Assembly (NCBI RefSeq): GCF_049897565.1
Contig: NZ_JAFCWM010000007.1
Coordinates: forward strand, 124,001 to 188,000
Reading direction: 5' to 3'
DNA from: JAFCUW01 sp049897565
GTDB lineage: Bacteria > Pseudomonadota > Gammaproteobacteria > Burkholderiales > Burkholderiaceae_D
DNA: 64,000 bases
This document shows, piece by piece, positions 34,924 to 44,411 of this stretch. A program made the translations under genes and the position numbers. Within the stretch, counting starts at the first letter, position 1. Each line of letters begins with the position of its first letter. The notes beneath the pieces were generated by a model that was given only the letters and a program-made list of their open reading frames with translations, searched no databases and was not told the DNA's origin.

Positions 34924-35774
34924 CTTTTCTTCTTGCCGCTGTGCGGCTTGTACTCCGGGCAGTCCACCTGCAGCAGCGAACGGTCGTCCAGGCAGAAGGC
35001 GGACAGTTTGCCGCCCCACACGCAGCCGCTGTCGAGCCCCACCACGTCGTCACGCAACAGCAATCCCATCGCCGACCAGTGGCCGAACACCACCGTCACT
35101 TCGTCGCGCGTGCGCCGGTCCGGCAGGTCGAACCAGGGCAGCAGGCCGGATCCTTCCGGCGCGCCACCGCTGTCCTTGATACCGAACTCCATCGTCCCAT
35201 CGCTCTGGCAGAACCGCATGCGCGTCAGTGTATTGACGATGCAGCGCAGGCGCGCCGCGCCGGTCAGGCCGTCGTCCCAGCGGTTCGGCGCATTGCCGTA
35301 CATCTGGCCGAGGAAGGCGATCCAGTCCGGCCCGCGCAGTACCGCCGCCACTTCGCCGGCCAGTTCGATGGTGCGCGCGGCGCTCCATTGCGGGCACACG
35401 CCGGCGTGCACCAGCAGGTGGCCGCCGGCCAGCACCGCCAGCGGACGCCGGCGCAGCCACTCGACCAGGAGATCGCGGTCGGGCGCGGCGAGGATCTCGC
35501 CCAAGGTATCCGATTTCGACAGCGCCTGGGCGCCGCAGGCAACGGCCAGCAGGTGCAGGTCGTGGTTGCCGAGCACCGCCTCGATCCGCCCGCCGCTCGC
35601 TTCGCACAGCGCCATCACGCGGCGCAGCGCCTCCAGCGACGCCGGCCCGCGGTTGACCAGGTCGCCGACGAAGACGATGCCGGCATCGGCGCCGCCGTCG
35701 TCGGCAATCCGGTTGAGCAGCACCTGGGCTTCGTGGGCGCAGCCCTGCAGGTCGCCGATGGCGTAGGTTTTCAT
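34920..35774 (-). CDS. apaH: Symmetrical bis(5'-nucleosyl)-tetraphosphatase
   Basis: ApaH splits Ap4A into two ADP. The 284-residue protein shows the metallophosphatase motifs MKTYAIGDLQGC, FVGDLVNRGPASLE and VLGNHDLHLLAVA. The C-terminal GHWSAMGLLLRDDVVGLDSGCVWGG is typical of ApaH. The ATG at 35774 is chosen because MxxYAIGDLQGC is the family N-terminus. It is convergent with the acyltransferase upstream of it on the map. Confidence 0.96.
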   Translation of the reverse strand: MKTYAIGDLQGCAHEAQVLLNRIADDGGADAGIVFVGDLVNRGPASLEALRRVMALCEASGGRIEAVLGNHDLHLLAVACGAQALSKSDTLGEILAAPDRDLLVEWLRRRPLAVLAGGHLLVHAGVCPQWSAARTIELAGEVAAVLRGPDWIAFLGQMYGNAPNRWDDGLTGAARLRCIVNTLTRMRFCQSDGTMEFGIKDSGGAPEGSGLLPWFDLPDRRTRDEVTVVFGHWSAMGLLLRDDVVGLDSGCVWGGKLSAFCLDDRSLLQVDCPEYKPHSGKKKS

Positions 35775-35897
35775 GGCGGTGGCGATTAATTGGCGGTCGG
35801 GCCGCAAGTTTCACATAGAATTACGGTTTAGACCACTTTTGGCGATGCCAACGCCAGGTCGCGATCTGCTGCACGCTTTACAGGACGAGGTATTGAG

Positions 35898-36443
35898 ATG
35901 AAAGTGACCCCTACCGCCATTCCCGAAGTGCTGGTATTCGAACCGCAGGTGTACGGCGACGACCGCGGCTTCTTTTACGAGAGCTTCAATGCTCGCCGGT
36001 TCCATGAACTGACGGGGCAGCGCGCCAACTTTGTCCAGGATAACCACACTCGTTCGGCCCGCAACGTTTTGCGCGGTCTGCATTACCAGGTCGACCAGCC
36101 GCAGGGCAAACTGGTGCGCGTGATCGCCGGCGCCGTGTTCGACGTCGTCGTCGACCTGCGCGCGGCGTCGCCGTTTTTCGGCCGCTGGGTCGGGGTCGAA
36201 CTGTCGGCCGAGAACCGCCGCCAGATCTGGGTGCCGCCGGGTTTCGCGCACGGCTTCGTCGTCACCAGCGACAGCGCCGAGTGCCTGTACAAGACCACCG
36301 ATTACTGGGCGCCCGAGCACGAACGCTCGATCTTGTGGAGCGATGCTGCGCTGGCGATCGACTGGCCGATCAGCGGCGCGCCGATCGTTTCGGCCAAGGA
36401 CGGCGCCGGCTGCCTGCTGGCCGACGCCGACGTGTTCCGATGA
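35898..36443 (+). CDS. rfbC: dTDP-4-dehydrorhamnose 3,5-epimerase
   Basis: RfbC epimerises the dTDP-sugar on the way to dTDP-L-rhamnose. The 181-residue cupin enzyme has FYESFNARRFHELTG, DNHTRSARNVLRGLHYQ with the catalytic histidine, VRVIAGAVFDVVVDLR and WVPPGFAHGFVV. It overlaps rfbD by 4 bases. The usual partners rfbA and rfbB are not in this window. Confidence 0.97.
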   Translation: MKVTPTAIPEVLVFEPQVYGDDRGFFYESFNARRFHELTGQRANFVQDNHTRSARNVLRGLHYQVDQPQGKLVRVIAGAVFDVVVDLRAASPFFGRWVGVELSAENRRQIWVPPGFAHGFVVTSDSAECLYKTTDYWAPEHERSILWSDAALAIDWPISGAPIVSAKDGAGCLLADADVFR

Positions 36444-37297
36444 AAATCCTGCTGACCGGCGCCAGCGGCCAGGTCGGCTACCAGCTCGAGCGCAGCCTGC
36501 AGTCACTGGGCGAGGTCGTCGCCGTCACGCGCGCGCAGATGGACCTGTCGGACCTCGGCCAGGTGCGTGACGTCATCCGCGCGCTGCGCCCGGGGCTGGT
36601 CGTCAACGCCGCCGGTTACACGGCGGTCGACCGCGCCGAGCGCGAGCCGGCACTGGCGTATCGCATCAACGCCGAGGCGCCGGGGCTGCTGGCGCGCGAG
36701 GCCGCCGCGCTCGGCGCCGCCATGGTGCATTATTCGACCGACTACGTGTTCGACGGCCGCAAGCCGGGCGCCTACGTCGAGACCGACGCGGCCAATCCGC
36801 TGAATGTATATGGACAGAGCAAGCTTGCCGGCGAGCAGGCCATCGCCGCCGCCGGCGGCGCCCACCTGATCCTGCGCACCAGCTGGGTCTACGGCACCCG
36901 CGGCGACAATTTCCTGACGACGATGCTGCGCCTTGCCGCCGAAGGCGCCGCGCTGCGCGTCGTCAGCGACCAGGTCGGTGCGCCGACCTGGAGCCGCACC
37001 GTGGCCGACAGCACCGCGCTGATGCTGGCGCAGGCGCACGCTGGCGGGCCCGGCTGGTGGCAGCAGCACGGCGGCATCTATCACGTCGCCAGCGGGGGGC
37101 AGACCAGCTGGCACGGTTTTGCCGAGGCAATCATGGCAGAGGCCGGCATCGATTGCGCGGTGACGCCGATTACCGGCGACCAGTGGCCGGCGGCGGCGGC
37201 CCGTCCGCGCAATTCGGTGATGCACTGCGAGCGGCTCGCGCAGCGCTTTTGCCGGCTGCCCGATTGGCGCGAAGCGTTGCGGCTTTGCCTGGGATAA
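36440..37297 (+). CDS. rfbD: dTDP-4-dehydrorhamnose reductase
   Basis: RfbD performs the last step, NAD(P)H reduction to dTDP-L-rhamnose. The 285-residue extended SDR has the nucleotide loop LLTGASGQVGYQLE, NAAGYTAVDRAE, YSTDYVFDG and the catalytic YxxxK in NVYGQSKLAGE. The segment RTSWVYGTRGDNFLTTMLRLA is also family-typical. It is coupled to rfbC. Confidence 0.97.
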   Translation: MKILLTGASGQVGYQLERSLQSLGEVVAVTRAQMDLSDLGQVRDVIRALRPGLVVNAAGYTAVDRAEREPALAYRINAEAPGLLAREAAALGAAMVHYSTDYVFDGRKPGAYVETDAANPLNVYGQSKLAGEQAIAAAGGAHLILRTSWVYGTRGDNFLTTMLRLAAEGAALRVVSDQVGAPTWSRTVADSTALMLAQAHAGGPGWWQQHGGIYHVASGGQTSWHGFAEAIMAEAGIDCAVTPITGDQWPAAAARPRNSVMHCERLAQRFCRLPDWREALRLCLG

Positions 37298-37409
37298 TGG
37301 CGCCAATGTGCGCCCGTACCCGGCGCTCGCCGTCGTAACGCCGGCCTCGCGAGAATCCCGACTTACCGCAATTTGCGCTGGCGAGGCGCCTTTACACTGA
37401 ATTACTTGC

Positions 37410-37438
37410 TTAAAGGTGCAGTCGTAATCCGGTACAAT
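37410..37438 (+). promoter_or_regulatory. Probable sigma70-type promoter for the WecA/MraY-like gene
   Basis: TTAAAG at 37410-37415 and TACAAT at 37433-37438 are separated by exactly 17 bases. The site lies about 87 bases before the ATG at 37525, in a 227-base gap after rfbD that is otherwise empty and less GC-rich near the promoter. Confidence 0.45.
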
Positions 37439-37524
37439 CGCGCATTGCCGATTTCAGCAGCGCCCCCCAACGTTTCCGGTCGGGACAGCAATCCGACCGC
37501 GTCTTTGCCTATATTGATTAATTA

Positions 37525-38619
37525 ATGTTTTCTTTCCTCGTGAGCTTTGTTTGTTCGGCTCTGCTGACTTTGCTGGTAATCAAGCACGCCAGTTTGCACG
37601 GCCGCGCGCTCGATGCCGATTTCGATGCGGTTCAACGGGTCCATGCGCATAGCGTGGCGCGGATTGGCGGCCTGCCGATTTTCGTGGCGGTGGTGATCAG
37701 CGCGCTCATTTCGATCTGGCGGGTGCCGGCGATGGGGCCGTCCATGTTAACGCTGCTGGGCTGCGCGTCGATCGCCTTTATCGGCGGGATTCTCGAAGAC
37801 TATACCGGCAATGTCAGCGCCACGCGGCGCCTGATATTAACAATGCTGGCCGCGCTGCTGGGTTATTACCTGCTCGAAGCGAAAATCGACCGGATCGATC
37901 TGCCGTTCGGTTCCATTTCGCTCCAGTATGCCTGGCTGGTGCTGCCGCTGACGGTACTGGCGGTGGCCGGCATCGCCAATGCGGTCAATATTATCGACGG
38001 CTTCAATGGGCTGGCCAGCGTGGTGACGATCTGCATGCTCATTTCGCTCGCCTATGTCGCCGCCCAGGTCGGCGATATGTTCATCGTGGTGACGGCGCTG
38101 ATGGTGGCCGGCGCCACTGCCGGGTTCCTGATCTGGAACTACCCGGTAGGGCTGATATTCCTCGGCGATGGCGGCGCCTACTTCCTCGGCTTCATGCTCG
38201 CCGAGCTGGCGCTGCTGCTGGTGCTGCGTAATCCGCAGGTGTCGACATGGTATGCGGCGCTGCTGCTTATTTATCCCGCATTCGAGACGGTATTCTCGGC
38301 TTATCGCCGCATGTTCGTGCGCGGTAAATCGCCGGCGATGCCCGACGGTATTCACTTGCACAGCCTGATATTTCGGCGCATCGTGCAATGGGCGGTGGGA
38401 CGCAAGGAAGCGCGCGCGTTGATGCGCAGGAATGCGCTGACATCGCCGTATCTGTGGCTGTTTTCGCTGATGGCGGTTATTCCGGCGACGATGTTTTGGC
38501 GGAATACCGGCGTGTTGATTTTTTTCTGTTTATTGTTTATTGTCAGCTACGTGTGGTTGTATGCGCGTATCGTTCGATTTAAGTCGCCACGCTGGCTTAT
38601 CTGGCGCAAGAAGGACTAG
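37525..38619 (+). CDS. WecA/MraY-family polyprenyl-phosphate sugar-1-phosphate transferase
   Basis: The 364-residue integral membrane protein has about ten helices. By family it moves a HexNAc-1-phosphate from a UDP-sugar to undecaprenyl phosphate, starting a surface glycan. Motifs are HAHSVARIGGLPIF, GGILEDYTGNVSATRRL (E-D instead of D-D), NAVNIIDGFNGLASV, FLGDGGAYFLGF and the cytoplasmic HXH loop DGIHLHSLIFRR. Codon use is somewhat more AT-rich than in its neighbours, which is common for surface-polysaccharide genes. It lies next to rfbCD. Confidence 0.92.
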   Translation: MFSFLVSFVCSALLTLLVIKHASLHGRALDADFDAVQRVHAHSVARIGGLPIFVAVVISALISIWRVPAMGPSMLTLLGCASIAFIGGILEDYTGNVSATRRLILTMLAALLGYYLLEAKIDRIDLPFGSISLQYAWLVLPLTVLAVAGIANAVNIIDGFNGLASVVTICMLISLAYVAAQVGDMFIVVTALMVAGATAGFLIWNYPVGLIFLGDGGAYFLGFMLAELALLLVLRNPQVSTWYAALLLIYPAFETVFSAYRRMFVRGKSPAMPDGIHLHSLIFRRIVQWAVGRKEARALMRRNALTSPYLWLFSLMAVIPATMFWRNTGVLIFFCLLFIVSYVWLYARIVRFKSPRWLIWRKKD

Positions 38620-38701
38620 CATTTAATCGAGGATGTAGTATATTGCGACAATTGGTGAGAATTCACTTATTCCCGGATCAACCCACTTTTAAGGAACGAT
38701 G

Positions 38702-39010
38702 ATGGATCTGTCAAATATGTCGGTCGGCGATTTGCGTAATCTGCAAGATCAGATCAAGCAGGAAATGAAAAAGCGCGAACACCTGGAAGTGGCGAAAGCG
38801 CGCGAGCAGATCCTGGCGATTGCCCAGAGCGTCGGCGTGCCGTTGAAAGACCTGATGGCAGCCGGTATCCGCGCCAAGACCGGAACGGTCGCGGTACGTT
38901 TTCGCCATCCGGACAATTCGTCGCAACAATGGACCGGACGTGGCCGCCAGCCTAAATGGGTCAAGGAATGGGTCGAAGGCGGCAAATCGATCGACAAGCT
39001 GCGCGTCTAG
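38702..39010 (+). CDS. H-NS family nucleoid-associated protein
   Basis: This small DNA-binding silencer has 102 residues. The N-terminal oligomerisation helix is MDLSNMSVGDLRNLQDQIKQEMKKREHLEVAKAREQ. The C-terminal AT-hook-like domain has RFRHPDNSSQQWTGRGRQPKWVKEWVEGG (both described in part). The ribosome-binding site AAGGA at 38691-38695 favours the second of two tandem ATGs (38702, 7-base spacing). It stands alone among surface-sugar genes, which H-NS proteins often repress. Confidence 0.94.
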   Translation: MDLSNMSVGDLRNLQDQIKQEMKKREHLEVAKAREQILAIAQSVGVPLKDLMAAGIRAKTGTVAVRFRHPDNSSQQWTGRGRQPKWVKEWVEGGKSIDKLRV

Positions 39011-39218
39011 TTTTTTTCAGGCCGATTCCGGCCTGTCCAGGCAGATTTCAACGTAATTCCTGCCAGGTAGCGGCAGGAACGGCGGGTACGCAATTCCCAA
39101 CTACCCCGCTTGCCGCTACAATACCCTTCCATCTTCCCGACGGCGCCGCCGATCCCGTGTTTTATGGGACTGCGCGCTTTTGCCGTTACGCCGCGTTAAT
39201 TTCAAGGTAGACAATAAT

Positions 39219-40595
39219 ATGGTTGCGCTTTCAAAATCGATTTTCAAGGCCTATGACATCCGCGGCGTGATCGGCAAGACGCTCGATGCCGGCGTGGCGC
39301 ACAAGATCGGCCGCGCCTTCGGCCACGCCGTACTGGCCAAGGGCGAGCGGCGTGTCGTGATCGGCCGCGATGGCCGCCTGTCCGGGCCGGAACTGGCCGC
39401 CGCGCTGGCGCAGGGCCTGCAATCGGCCGGCGTCGACGTCATCGACCTCGGCGTGGTCGCCACGCCGATGGTCTACTACGGCACCAAGGTCACGGGCGCG
39501 CAGTCCGGCATCATGGTCACCGGCAGCCACAATCCGCCCGACTACAACGGCTTCAAGATGGTGCTGGCCGGCGAAGCGATCCACGGCGCCACCATCACCG
39601 CGCTGTACGACAGCATCAGCGCCGACAGCGGCGCCGCCGGCGAAACGGGCGCCTATGGCACCCACGACATCCGCGCCGACTACCTGCAGCGCATCATCGG
39701 CGACGTCAAGCTGGCGCGCCCGATCAAGATCGCGGTCGATTGCGGCAACGGCGTGGCCGGCGCCTTTGCCGGCGACCTGTTTCGCGGCATGGGCTGCGAG
39801 GTCATCGAACTGTTCTGCGAAGTCGACGGCACGTTCCCGAATCACCACCCCGACCCGGCCCATCCCGAGAACCTGCAGGACCTGATTCGCTGCCTGCGCG
39901 ACTCGGACGCCGAAATCGGCATCGCCTTTGACGGCGACGGCGACCGCCTCGGCGTCGTCACCAAGGACGGCCAGATCATTTATCCGGACCGCCAGATGAT
40001 GCTGTTCGCCGCCGACGTGCTCACCCGCCACCCGGGCGCGCAGATCCTCTACGACGTCAAGTGCACGCGCCACCTGGCGCCGTGGATCGCCAGGCATGGC
40101 GGCCAGCCGCTGATGTGGAAGACCGGCCACTCGCTCGTCAAGGCCAAGCTGCGCGAGACCGGCGCCCCGCTGGGCGGTGAAATGAGCGGGCATATCTTCT
40201 TTTCCGACCGCTGGTACGGTTTCGACGACGGCCTGTATTCGGGCGCGCGCCTGCTCGAACTGCTCACCCGCGAGGCCGATCCGTCGGCCGTGCTGAACGC
40301 CTTGCCGCAATCGGAAAGCACCCCTGAGCTGCACCTGGAGCTGGCCGAAGGCGAGAACGTCGCCCTGATCGACAAGTTGCGCGCCGACCCGTTCCCGGGC
40401 AACGAGCGGATCATCACGATCGACGGCTTGCGCGTCGAATACGCCGACGGCTTCGGCCTGGCGCGTTCGTCGAACACGACGCCGGTGGTGGTGATGCGGT
40501 TCGAGGCCGAGACGCACGAATCGCTGGCGCGCATCCAGGCCGAATTCAAGCGCGCGATCTTGGCGGTGCGGCCCGACGCCGAACTGCCGTTCTGA
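39219..40595 (+). CDS. Phosphomannomutase/phosphoglucomutase
   Basis: This 458-residue alpha-D-phosphohexomutase interconverts 6-phospho and 1-phospho hexoses for surface sugars. The start is SIFKAYDIRGVIG. The phosphoserine loop is VTGSHNPPDYNGFKM, the metal loop is FDGDGDRLGVV, and the sugar-binding loop is GEMSGHIFFSDRWYGFDDG. It is the bifunctional AlgC/ManB type. It precedes waaC by 29 bases. Confidence 0.95.
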   Translation: MVALSKSIFKAYDIRGVIGKTLDAGVAHKIGRAFGHAVLAKGERRVVIGRDGRLSGPELAAALAQGLQSAGVDVIDLGVVATPMVYYGTKVTGAQSGIMVTGSHNPPDYNGFKMVLAGEAIHGATITALYDSISADSGAAGETGAYGTHDIRADYLQRIIGDVKLARPIKIAVDCGNGVAGAFAGDLFRGMGCEVIELFCEVDGTFPNHHPDPAHPENLQDLIRCLRDSDAEIGIAFDGDGDRLGVVTKDGQIIYPDRQMMLFAADVLTRHPGAQILYDVKCTRHLAPWIARHGGQPLMWKTGHSLVKAKLRETGAPLGGEMSGHIFFSDRWYGFDDGLYSGARLLELLTREADPSAVLNALPQSESTPELHLELAEGENVALIDKLRADPFPGNERIITIDGLRVEYADGFGLARSSNTTPVVVMRFEAETHESLARIQAEFKRAILAVRPDAELPF

Positions 40596-40624
40596 CGCGA
40601 GCTGCCTTGGCGTCTCCAACACCG

Positions 40625-41605
40625 ATGAAAATCCTGCTGGTACGGGTGTCGTCGCTGGGCGACGTGCTGCACAACCTGCCGATGGTAGCCGACATCCTGC
40701 GCCGCCATCCGGGCGCAGCGATCGACTGGGTGGTGGAAGAGGGCTACGTCAGCCTGGTGCGGCTCAACCCGCACGTTCGCAACGTTATCCCGTTCGCGCT
40801 GCGGCGCTGGCGCAAGAGCCTCACCAGCAAAGCCACGCGCGCAGAAATCGCCGCTTTTTTCCGCACCCTGCGCGCCGAACGCTACGACTACGTGTTCGAC
40901 ACCCAGGGCCTGCTCAAGACCGGCATCATCATGGGCGCGGCGCGCCTGGCGAGCGGCGGGCGCAAGGTGGGCCTGGCCAACGGCAGCGAAGGCTCCGGCT
41001 ACGAGGCCATCTCGCGCATCTTCCACACCGACAGCATCAAGCTCGATCCGCGTACCCACGCGGTGGCGCGCGGCCGGCTGGTGGCCGGCGCCGCGCTTGG
41101 CTATCCGGTCGACAGCGCGCCCGACTTCGGCCTGCCGGCGCCGGACCTGTCGAACCGCCCGCAATGGATGCCGGCCGCGCCGTACGCGGTGTTCTTCCAC
41201 GCTACCGCGCGCGAGGCCAAGAAGTGGCCGGCGGCGAACTGGATCGCCACTGGCCTGGCGCTGGCGCCGATGCCGGTGCTGCTGGCATGGGGCTCGGAAG
41301 GCGAGAAGCGCGAAGCCGAACTGATCGCCGCCGGCGTGCCGAACGCGGTCGTGCTGCCCAAACTGTCGATGGACGAGGCGGTGACGCTGGCGCGCAACGC
41401 CGCGCTGGCAATCGGTGTCGACACCGGCCTGACCCACATCGCCGCCGCCTTCGTGCGCCCGACCATCGAACTGTATTGCGACTCGCCGAAGTGGAAGACC
41501 GAAGGCAACTGGTCGCCGCGCATCGTCAACCTCGGCGAGCAGGGCGCGCCGCCGTCGGTGCCCGAGGTTGCCGCCGCCGCCGCGCAGCTGATGGCGGCGC
41601 CATGA
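40625..41605 (+). CDS. waaC: LPS heptosyltransferase I
   Basis: WaaC adds the first heptose to Kdo2-lipid A. The 326-residue GT9 protein begins MKILLVRVSSLGDVLHNLPM. It has DTQGLLKTGIIMGAARL, FFHATAREAKKWPAANW and the GT9 nucleotide-sugar site GVDTGLTHIAAAFVRPTIELY. The start at 40625 is chosen by this N-terminus. It overlaps waaA by 4 bases. Confidence 0.95.
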   Translation: MKILLVRVSSLGDVLHNLPMVADILRRHPGAAIDWVVEEGYVSLVRLNPHVRNVIPFALRRWRKSLTSKATRAEIAAFFRTLRAERYDYVFDTQGLLKTGIIMGAARLASGGRKVGLANGSEGSGYEAISRIFHTDSIKLDPRTHAVARGRLVAGAALGYPVDSAPDFGLPAPDLSNRPQWMPAAPYAVFFHATAREAKKWPAANWIATGLALAPMPVLLAWGSEGEKREAELIAAGVPNAVVLPKLSMDEAVTLARNAALAIGVDTGLTHIAAAFVRPTIELYCDSPKWKTEGNWSPRIVNLGEQGAPPSVPEVAAAAAQLMAAP

Positions 41606-42870
41606 AGCGCTCGACCTACACCGCCCTGTGGTATCTGGCGCTGCCGCTGGTGCTGGCGCGCCTGTCGTGGCGCGGCCTGCGCGAACCGGGCTATCGCAAG
41701 CATTTGGGCGAGCGGCTCGGCTACTACGGCGACCAGGGCGCCGGCTGGCACACCATCTGGATCCACGCCGTATCGGTGGGCGAAACGCGCGCCGCCGAGC
41801 CGCTGGTCGACGCACTGATGGCAGCCTACCCGAATAGCCGCATCGTCATGACCCACATGACGCCGACCGGGCGCGCCACCGGCAAGGAGCTGTTTTCCAG
41901 GCATGGCGAACGCCTGGTGCAGTCCTACCTGCCGTACGACATGCCGTCGATGGTGCGCCGCTTCAGGCGCCATTTCACGCCGCGCGTGTGCATCCTGATG
42001 GAGACCGAGGTGTGGCCGAACCTGATCGCGGTGTGCGCCGAACGCGGCGTCGGCGTCGCGCTGGTCAACGCGCGCTTGTCCGAGCGCTCGCTGCGCCGCG
42101 CCGGCCGCTTCGGCAGCCTGCTGACCGATGCCGCGCGCGCGATCACCCTGGTGGCTGCGCAGACCGAGGCCGACGCCGAACGCGTGCGCTCGCTCGGCGT
42201 GGCCGACGTCGAAGTCACCGGCAGCATCAAGTTCGACGTGGTGGTACCGCCAAGCGCCCACGCGATCGGCGAAGCGCTGCGCGCGCGCATCGGCGCGCGC
42301 CCGGTGCTGCTGTGCGCCAGCACCCGCGACGGCGAAGAGGCGCTGATCCTCGACGCCTTCAAACGCATGCCGGCGCGCCCGCCGGGCATGCTGCTGCTGA
42401 TCGTGCCGCGCCACCCGCAGCGTTTCGACGACGTCGCCCGGCTGGTGCAGGCGCGCGCTCTGACCCTGGCGCGCCGCTCGGACGTAGGGCCGGTGGCGCT
42501 TGAGGCCGACGTCTTGCTGGGCGACTCGATGGGCGAGATGTTTGCCTATTACTTCGCCAGCGACTGCGCCTTCATCGGCGGCAGCCTGCTGCCGCTGGGC
42601 GGCCAGAACCTGATCGAGGCCTGCGCGGTCGGCAAGCCGGTGCTCATTGGCGAGCACACGTTCAACTTTGCGCAGGCAAGCGACGAAGCGGTAGCGGCCG
42701 GCGGCGCCCAGCGCGTGCACGACGCCGACCACATGCTCAAGCTCGCGGCCAGCCTGCTGCGCGACGGCGCTGTGCGCGCCGCGATGGGAGAGCGCGCCAT
42801 GGCCTTCGCCAACCGCCATCGCGGCGCCACCGCGCGCACGCTTGAATTGCTACAGCGTCTGATTTATTAA
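41602..42870 (+). CDS. waaA: 3-deoxy-D-manno-octulosonic acid transferase
   Basis: WaaA transfers Kdo from CMP-Kdo to lipid IVA at the cytoplasmic face of the inner membrane. The 422-residue GT30 protein has an N-terminal anchor helix (LWYLALPLVLARLSW). Key motifs are IHAVSVGETRAAEPL, METEVWPNLI, NARLSERS and FIGGSLLPLGGQNLIEACAVGKPVLIGEHTFNF (given in part). It forms a two-gene unit with waaC. Confidence 0.96.
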   Translation: MKRSTYTALWYLALPLVLARLSWRGLREPGYRKHLGERLGYYGDQGAGWHTIWIHAVSVGETRAAEPLVDALMAAYPNSRIVMTHMTPTGRATGKELFSRHGERLVQSYLPYDMPSMVRRFRRHFTPRVCILMETEVWPNLIAVCAERGVGVALVNARLSERSLRRAGRFGSLLTDAARAITLVAAQTEADAERVRSLGVADVEVTGSIKFDVVVPPSAHAIGEALRARIGARPVLLCASTRDGEEALILDAFKRMPARPPGMLLLIVPRHPQRFDDVARLVQARALTLARRSDVGPVALEADVLLGDSMGEMFAYYFASDCAFIGGSLLPLGGQNLIEACAVGKPVLIGEHTFNFAQASDEAVAAGGAQRVHDADHMLKLAASLLRDGAVRAAMGERAMAFANRHRGATARTLELLQRLIY

Positions 42871-42917
42871 CATTTTTGATAGTATGTCTGCTTCATCGAA
42901 GGCTGACGGGGAGTCAC

Positions 42918-43466
42918 ATGCTGTGGTTTAACCATCCAAAGCCGGTCGGCAGCCGGAAACCGATCGCCGTTTTGGTCCAGCAGCACCGCGACCAGCGCAG
43001 TACGATCACGCTCGAAACCCCGCACGCCGACATACCCGCCTTGCATGCCAACGGTGACCTGGTCCTGATGCCGCTCGAGTTTTCGGTGCGCTACTCCTTG
43101 GTCGAATACGTCAGCTTCATGTGGCAGCACGCGCATCACCTGATCCGGCGGCGCCGCATCCACGCGCCCGCCAGCTGGTACATGCTGGTCAAAACCACCT
43201 GGGCGTCGGCCTTCCATTTCGTCACCCAAGGGCGCTCGCGCCATACCTACGCCTTCACCATCGACCGGCACGGCATCGTGCGCACCGGACCCGGTGGCGT
43301 AACCCTGATCGGATGGGAAGATGTCAGCGCGATCCGCAGCTATGCGCGCGGGCGCCTGATGGTGCTCAAGCGCGGAACCTTGCCGATCCCGTCGCGCTGC
43401 CTGACGCGCGAGCAGTCCGACAGCCTGGCCGCCTACGCAGCGTGGGTGAGGGAAGCCGCGCACTAA
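42918..43466 (+). CDS. YcxB-like protein of unknown function
   Basis: The protein has 182 residues. The C-terminal part (YAFTIDRHGIVRTGPGGVTLIGWEDVSAIRSYARGRLMVLKRGTLPIPSRCLTREQ, residues 115-168) follows the YcxB C-terminal domain pattern: a beta-rich segment ending in a conserved IPxRC. The usual two membrane helices are poorly hydrophobic here; residues 55-100 are rich in His and Trp. The ATG at 42918 follows GGGGAG. It ends 4 bases from the convergent metallopeptidase gene. Function unknown. Confidence 0.8.
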   Translation: MLWFNHPKPVGSRKPIAVLVQQHRDQRSTITLETPHADIPALHANGDLVLMPLEFSVRYSLVEYVSFMWQHAHHLIRRRRIHAPASWYMLVKTTWASAFHFVTQGRSRHTYAFTIDRHGIVRTGPGGVTLIGWEDVSAIRSYARGRLMVLKRGTLPIPSRCLTREQSDSLAAYAAWVREAAH

Positions 43467-43470
43467 GTGC

Positions 43471-44367
43471 TCAGTCGATGAACAGCACCGGCAGTTCCTG
43501 CGATCGCTTGCGCAGCGCCGCCTTGGCGCCGTCGTAGTCCGGATACACCGATTCGACCGTCGCCCAGAAGCGCGCGCTGTGGTTCATCTCGCGCAGGTGC
43601 GCCAGTTCGTGCGCCACCACGTAGTCGATCAGCGCCAGCGGAAAGTGGATCAGGCGCCAGTTCAGTCGGATGCTGCCGTCGACCGTGCAGGAGCCCCAGC
43701 GGGTGCCGGCCGACGACAGTGTCATCGAGCTGTAGCTCACCCCCAGCCGCGGCGCGTACAAGGCCATCCGTTCGCTGAACACGCGCGTCGCTTCCGACTG
43801 CAGCCACAGGCGCACGCGCTCCTGCAGCTGCCACTCCGACAAGCCTGGCACCACGCCGATGGCCAGTTCGCGCAGTTCGCCGTCGAACACGCAGTGACTG
43901 CGCTCGGCCGGCTGCAATCGCAATGTGATGTCGCCGCCCATGAAGGGAAGCTGGGCGCCGTCGATCCATTGCACCGGCGGCTTCTGCTGGCGCAGCGCAC
44001 GCCGCTCGCCGCGTTCGTGCAGCTTGGTCAGGATCCAGCGCTGCTTGGCGCGGATCGCATTGTCGATTTCGGCCAGGGTCACGCGCTTGGGCGCGGTCAC
44101 GCGCAGGCCGTCGTCGTCGATCGTGAAACCGATCGAGCGGCGCGTCGAGCGCCGCAGCTGGTAGTCGAGCGAGTGGGAGCCGAGCTGGATGCGCCGCAGC
44201 GGCGTATCGGTCGATGTTGGCGGGGTAGGGAAGACGACGCGCGGCGCCGCCGGCGGCGCCTTGAACAGTGCCTGGGGCGGCGGTGCCGGCGCGGCCGGTT
44301 CAAGCGCGGCAAAAAAATCCTGCGCGAATAATTCGAGTTGCTGGTCGTCGATCTTTGGTGACTTCAT
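43471..44367 (-). CDS. SprT/YgjP-type zinc metallopeptidase (DUF45)
   Basis: The protein has 298 residues. A variable Pro/Ala-rich N-terminus of about 80 residues precedes the YgjP-like domain: QRWILTKLHERG, WGSCTVDGSIRLNWRLIHFP and the zinc site VVAHELAHLREMNHSARFW. In the family the HExxH histidines and a distal histidine bind zinc. The substrate is unknown. It is the last gene of the minus-strand lnt-glyQ-glyS run. Confidence 0.9.
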   Translation of the reverse strand: MKSPKIDDQQLELFAQDFFAALEPAAPAPPPQALFKAPPAAPRVVFPTPPTSTDTPLRRIQLGSHSLDYQLRRSTRRSIGFTIDDDGLRVTAPKRVTLAEIDNAIRAKQRWILTKLHERGERRALRQQKPPVQWIDGAQLPFMGGDITLRLQPAERSHCVFDGELRELAIGVVPGLSEWQLQERVRLWLQSEATRVFSERMALYAPRLGVSYSSMTLSSAGTRWGSCTVDGSIRLNWRLIHFPLALIDYVVAHELAHLREMNHSARFWATVESVYPDYDGAKAALRKRSQELPVLFID

Positions 44368-44411
44368 GTCCGGTTGCGGCGCATTGGCCCGAATAAGTGC
44401 GCCGACCCCGC

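Noticed and set aside
37344..37387. Inverted repeat gcctcgc/gcgaggc after rfbD as a terminator
   Set aside because: The arms are only 7 bases with a loop of about 30 bases and no T run follows.
39018..39035. Hairpin caggccgattccggcctg after the H-NS-like gene as a terminator
   Set aside because: The seven T residues come before the hairpin, not after it, and the opposite strand would have A residues after it, so it does not fit an intrinsic terminator on either strand.
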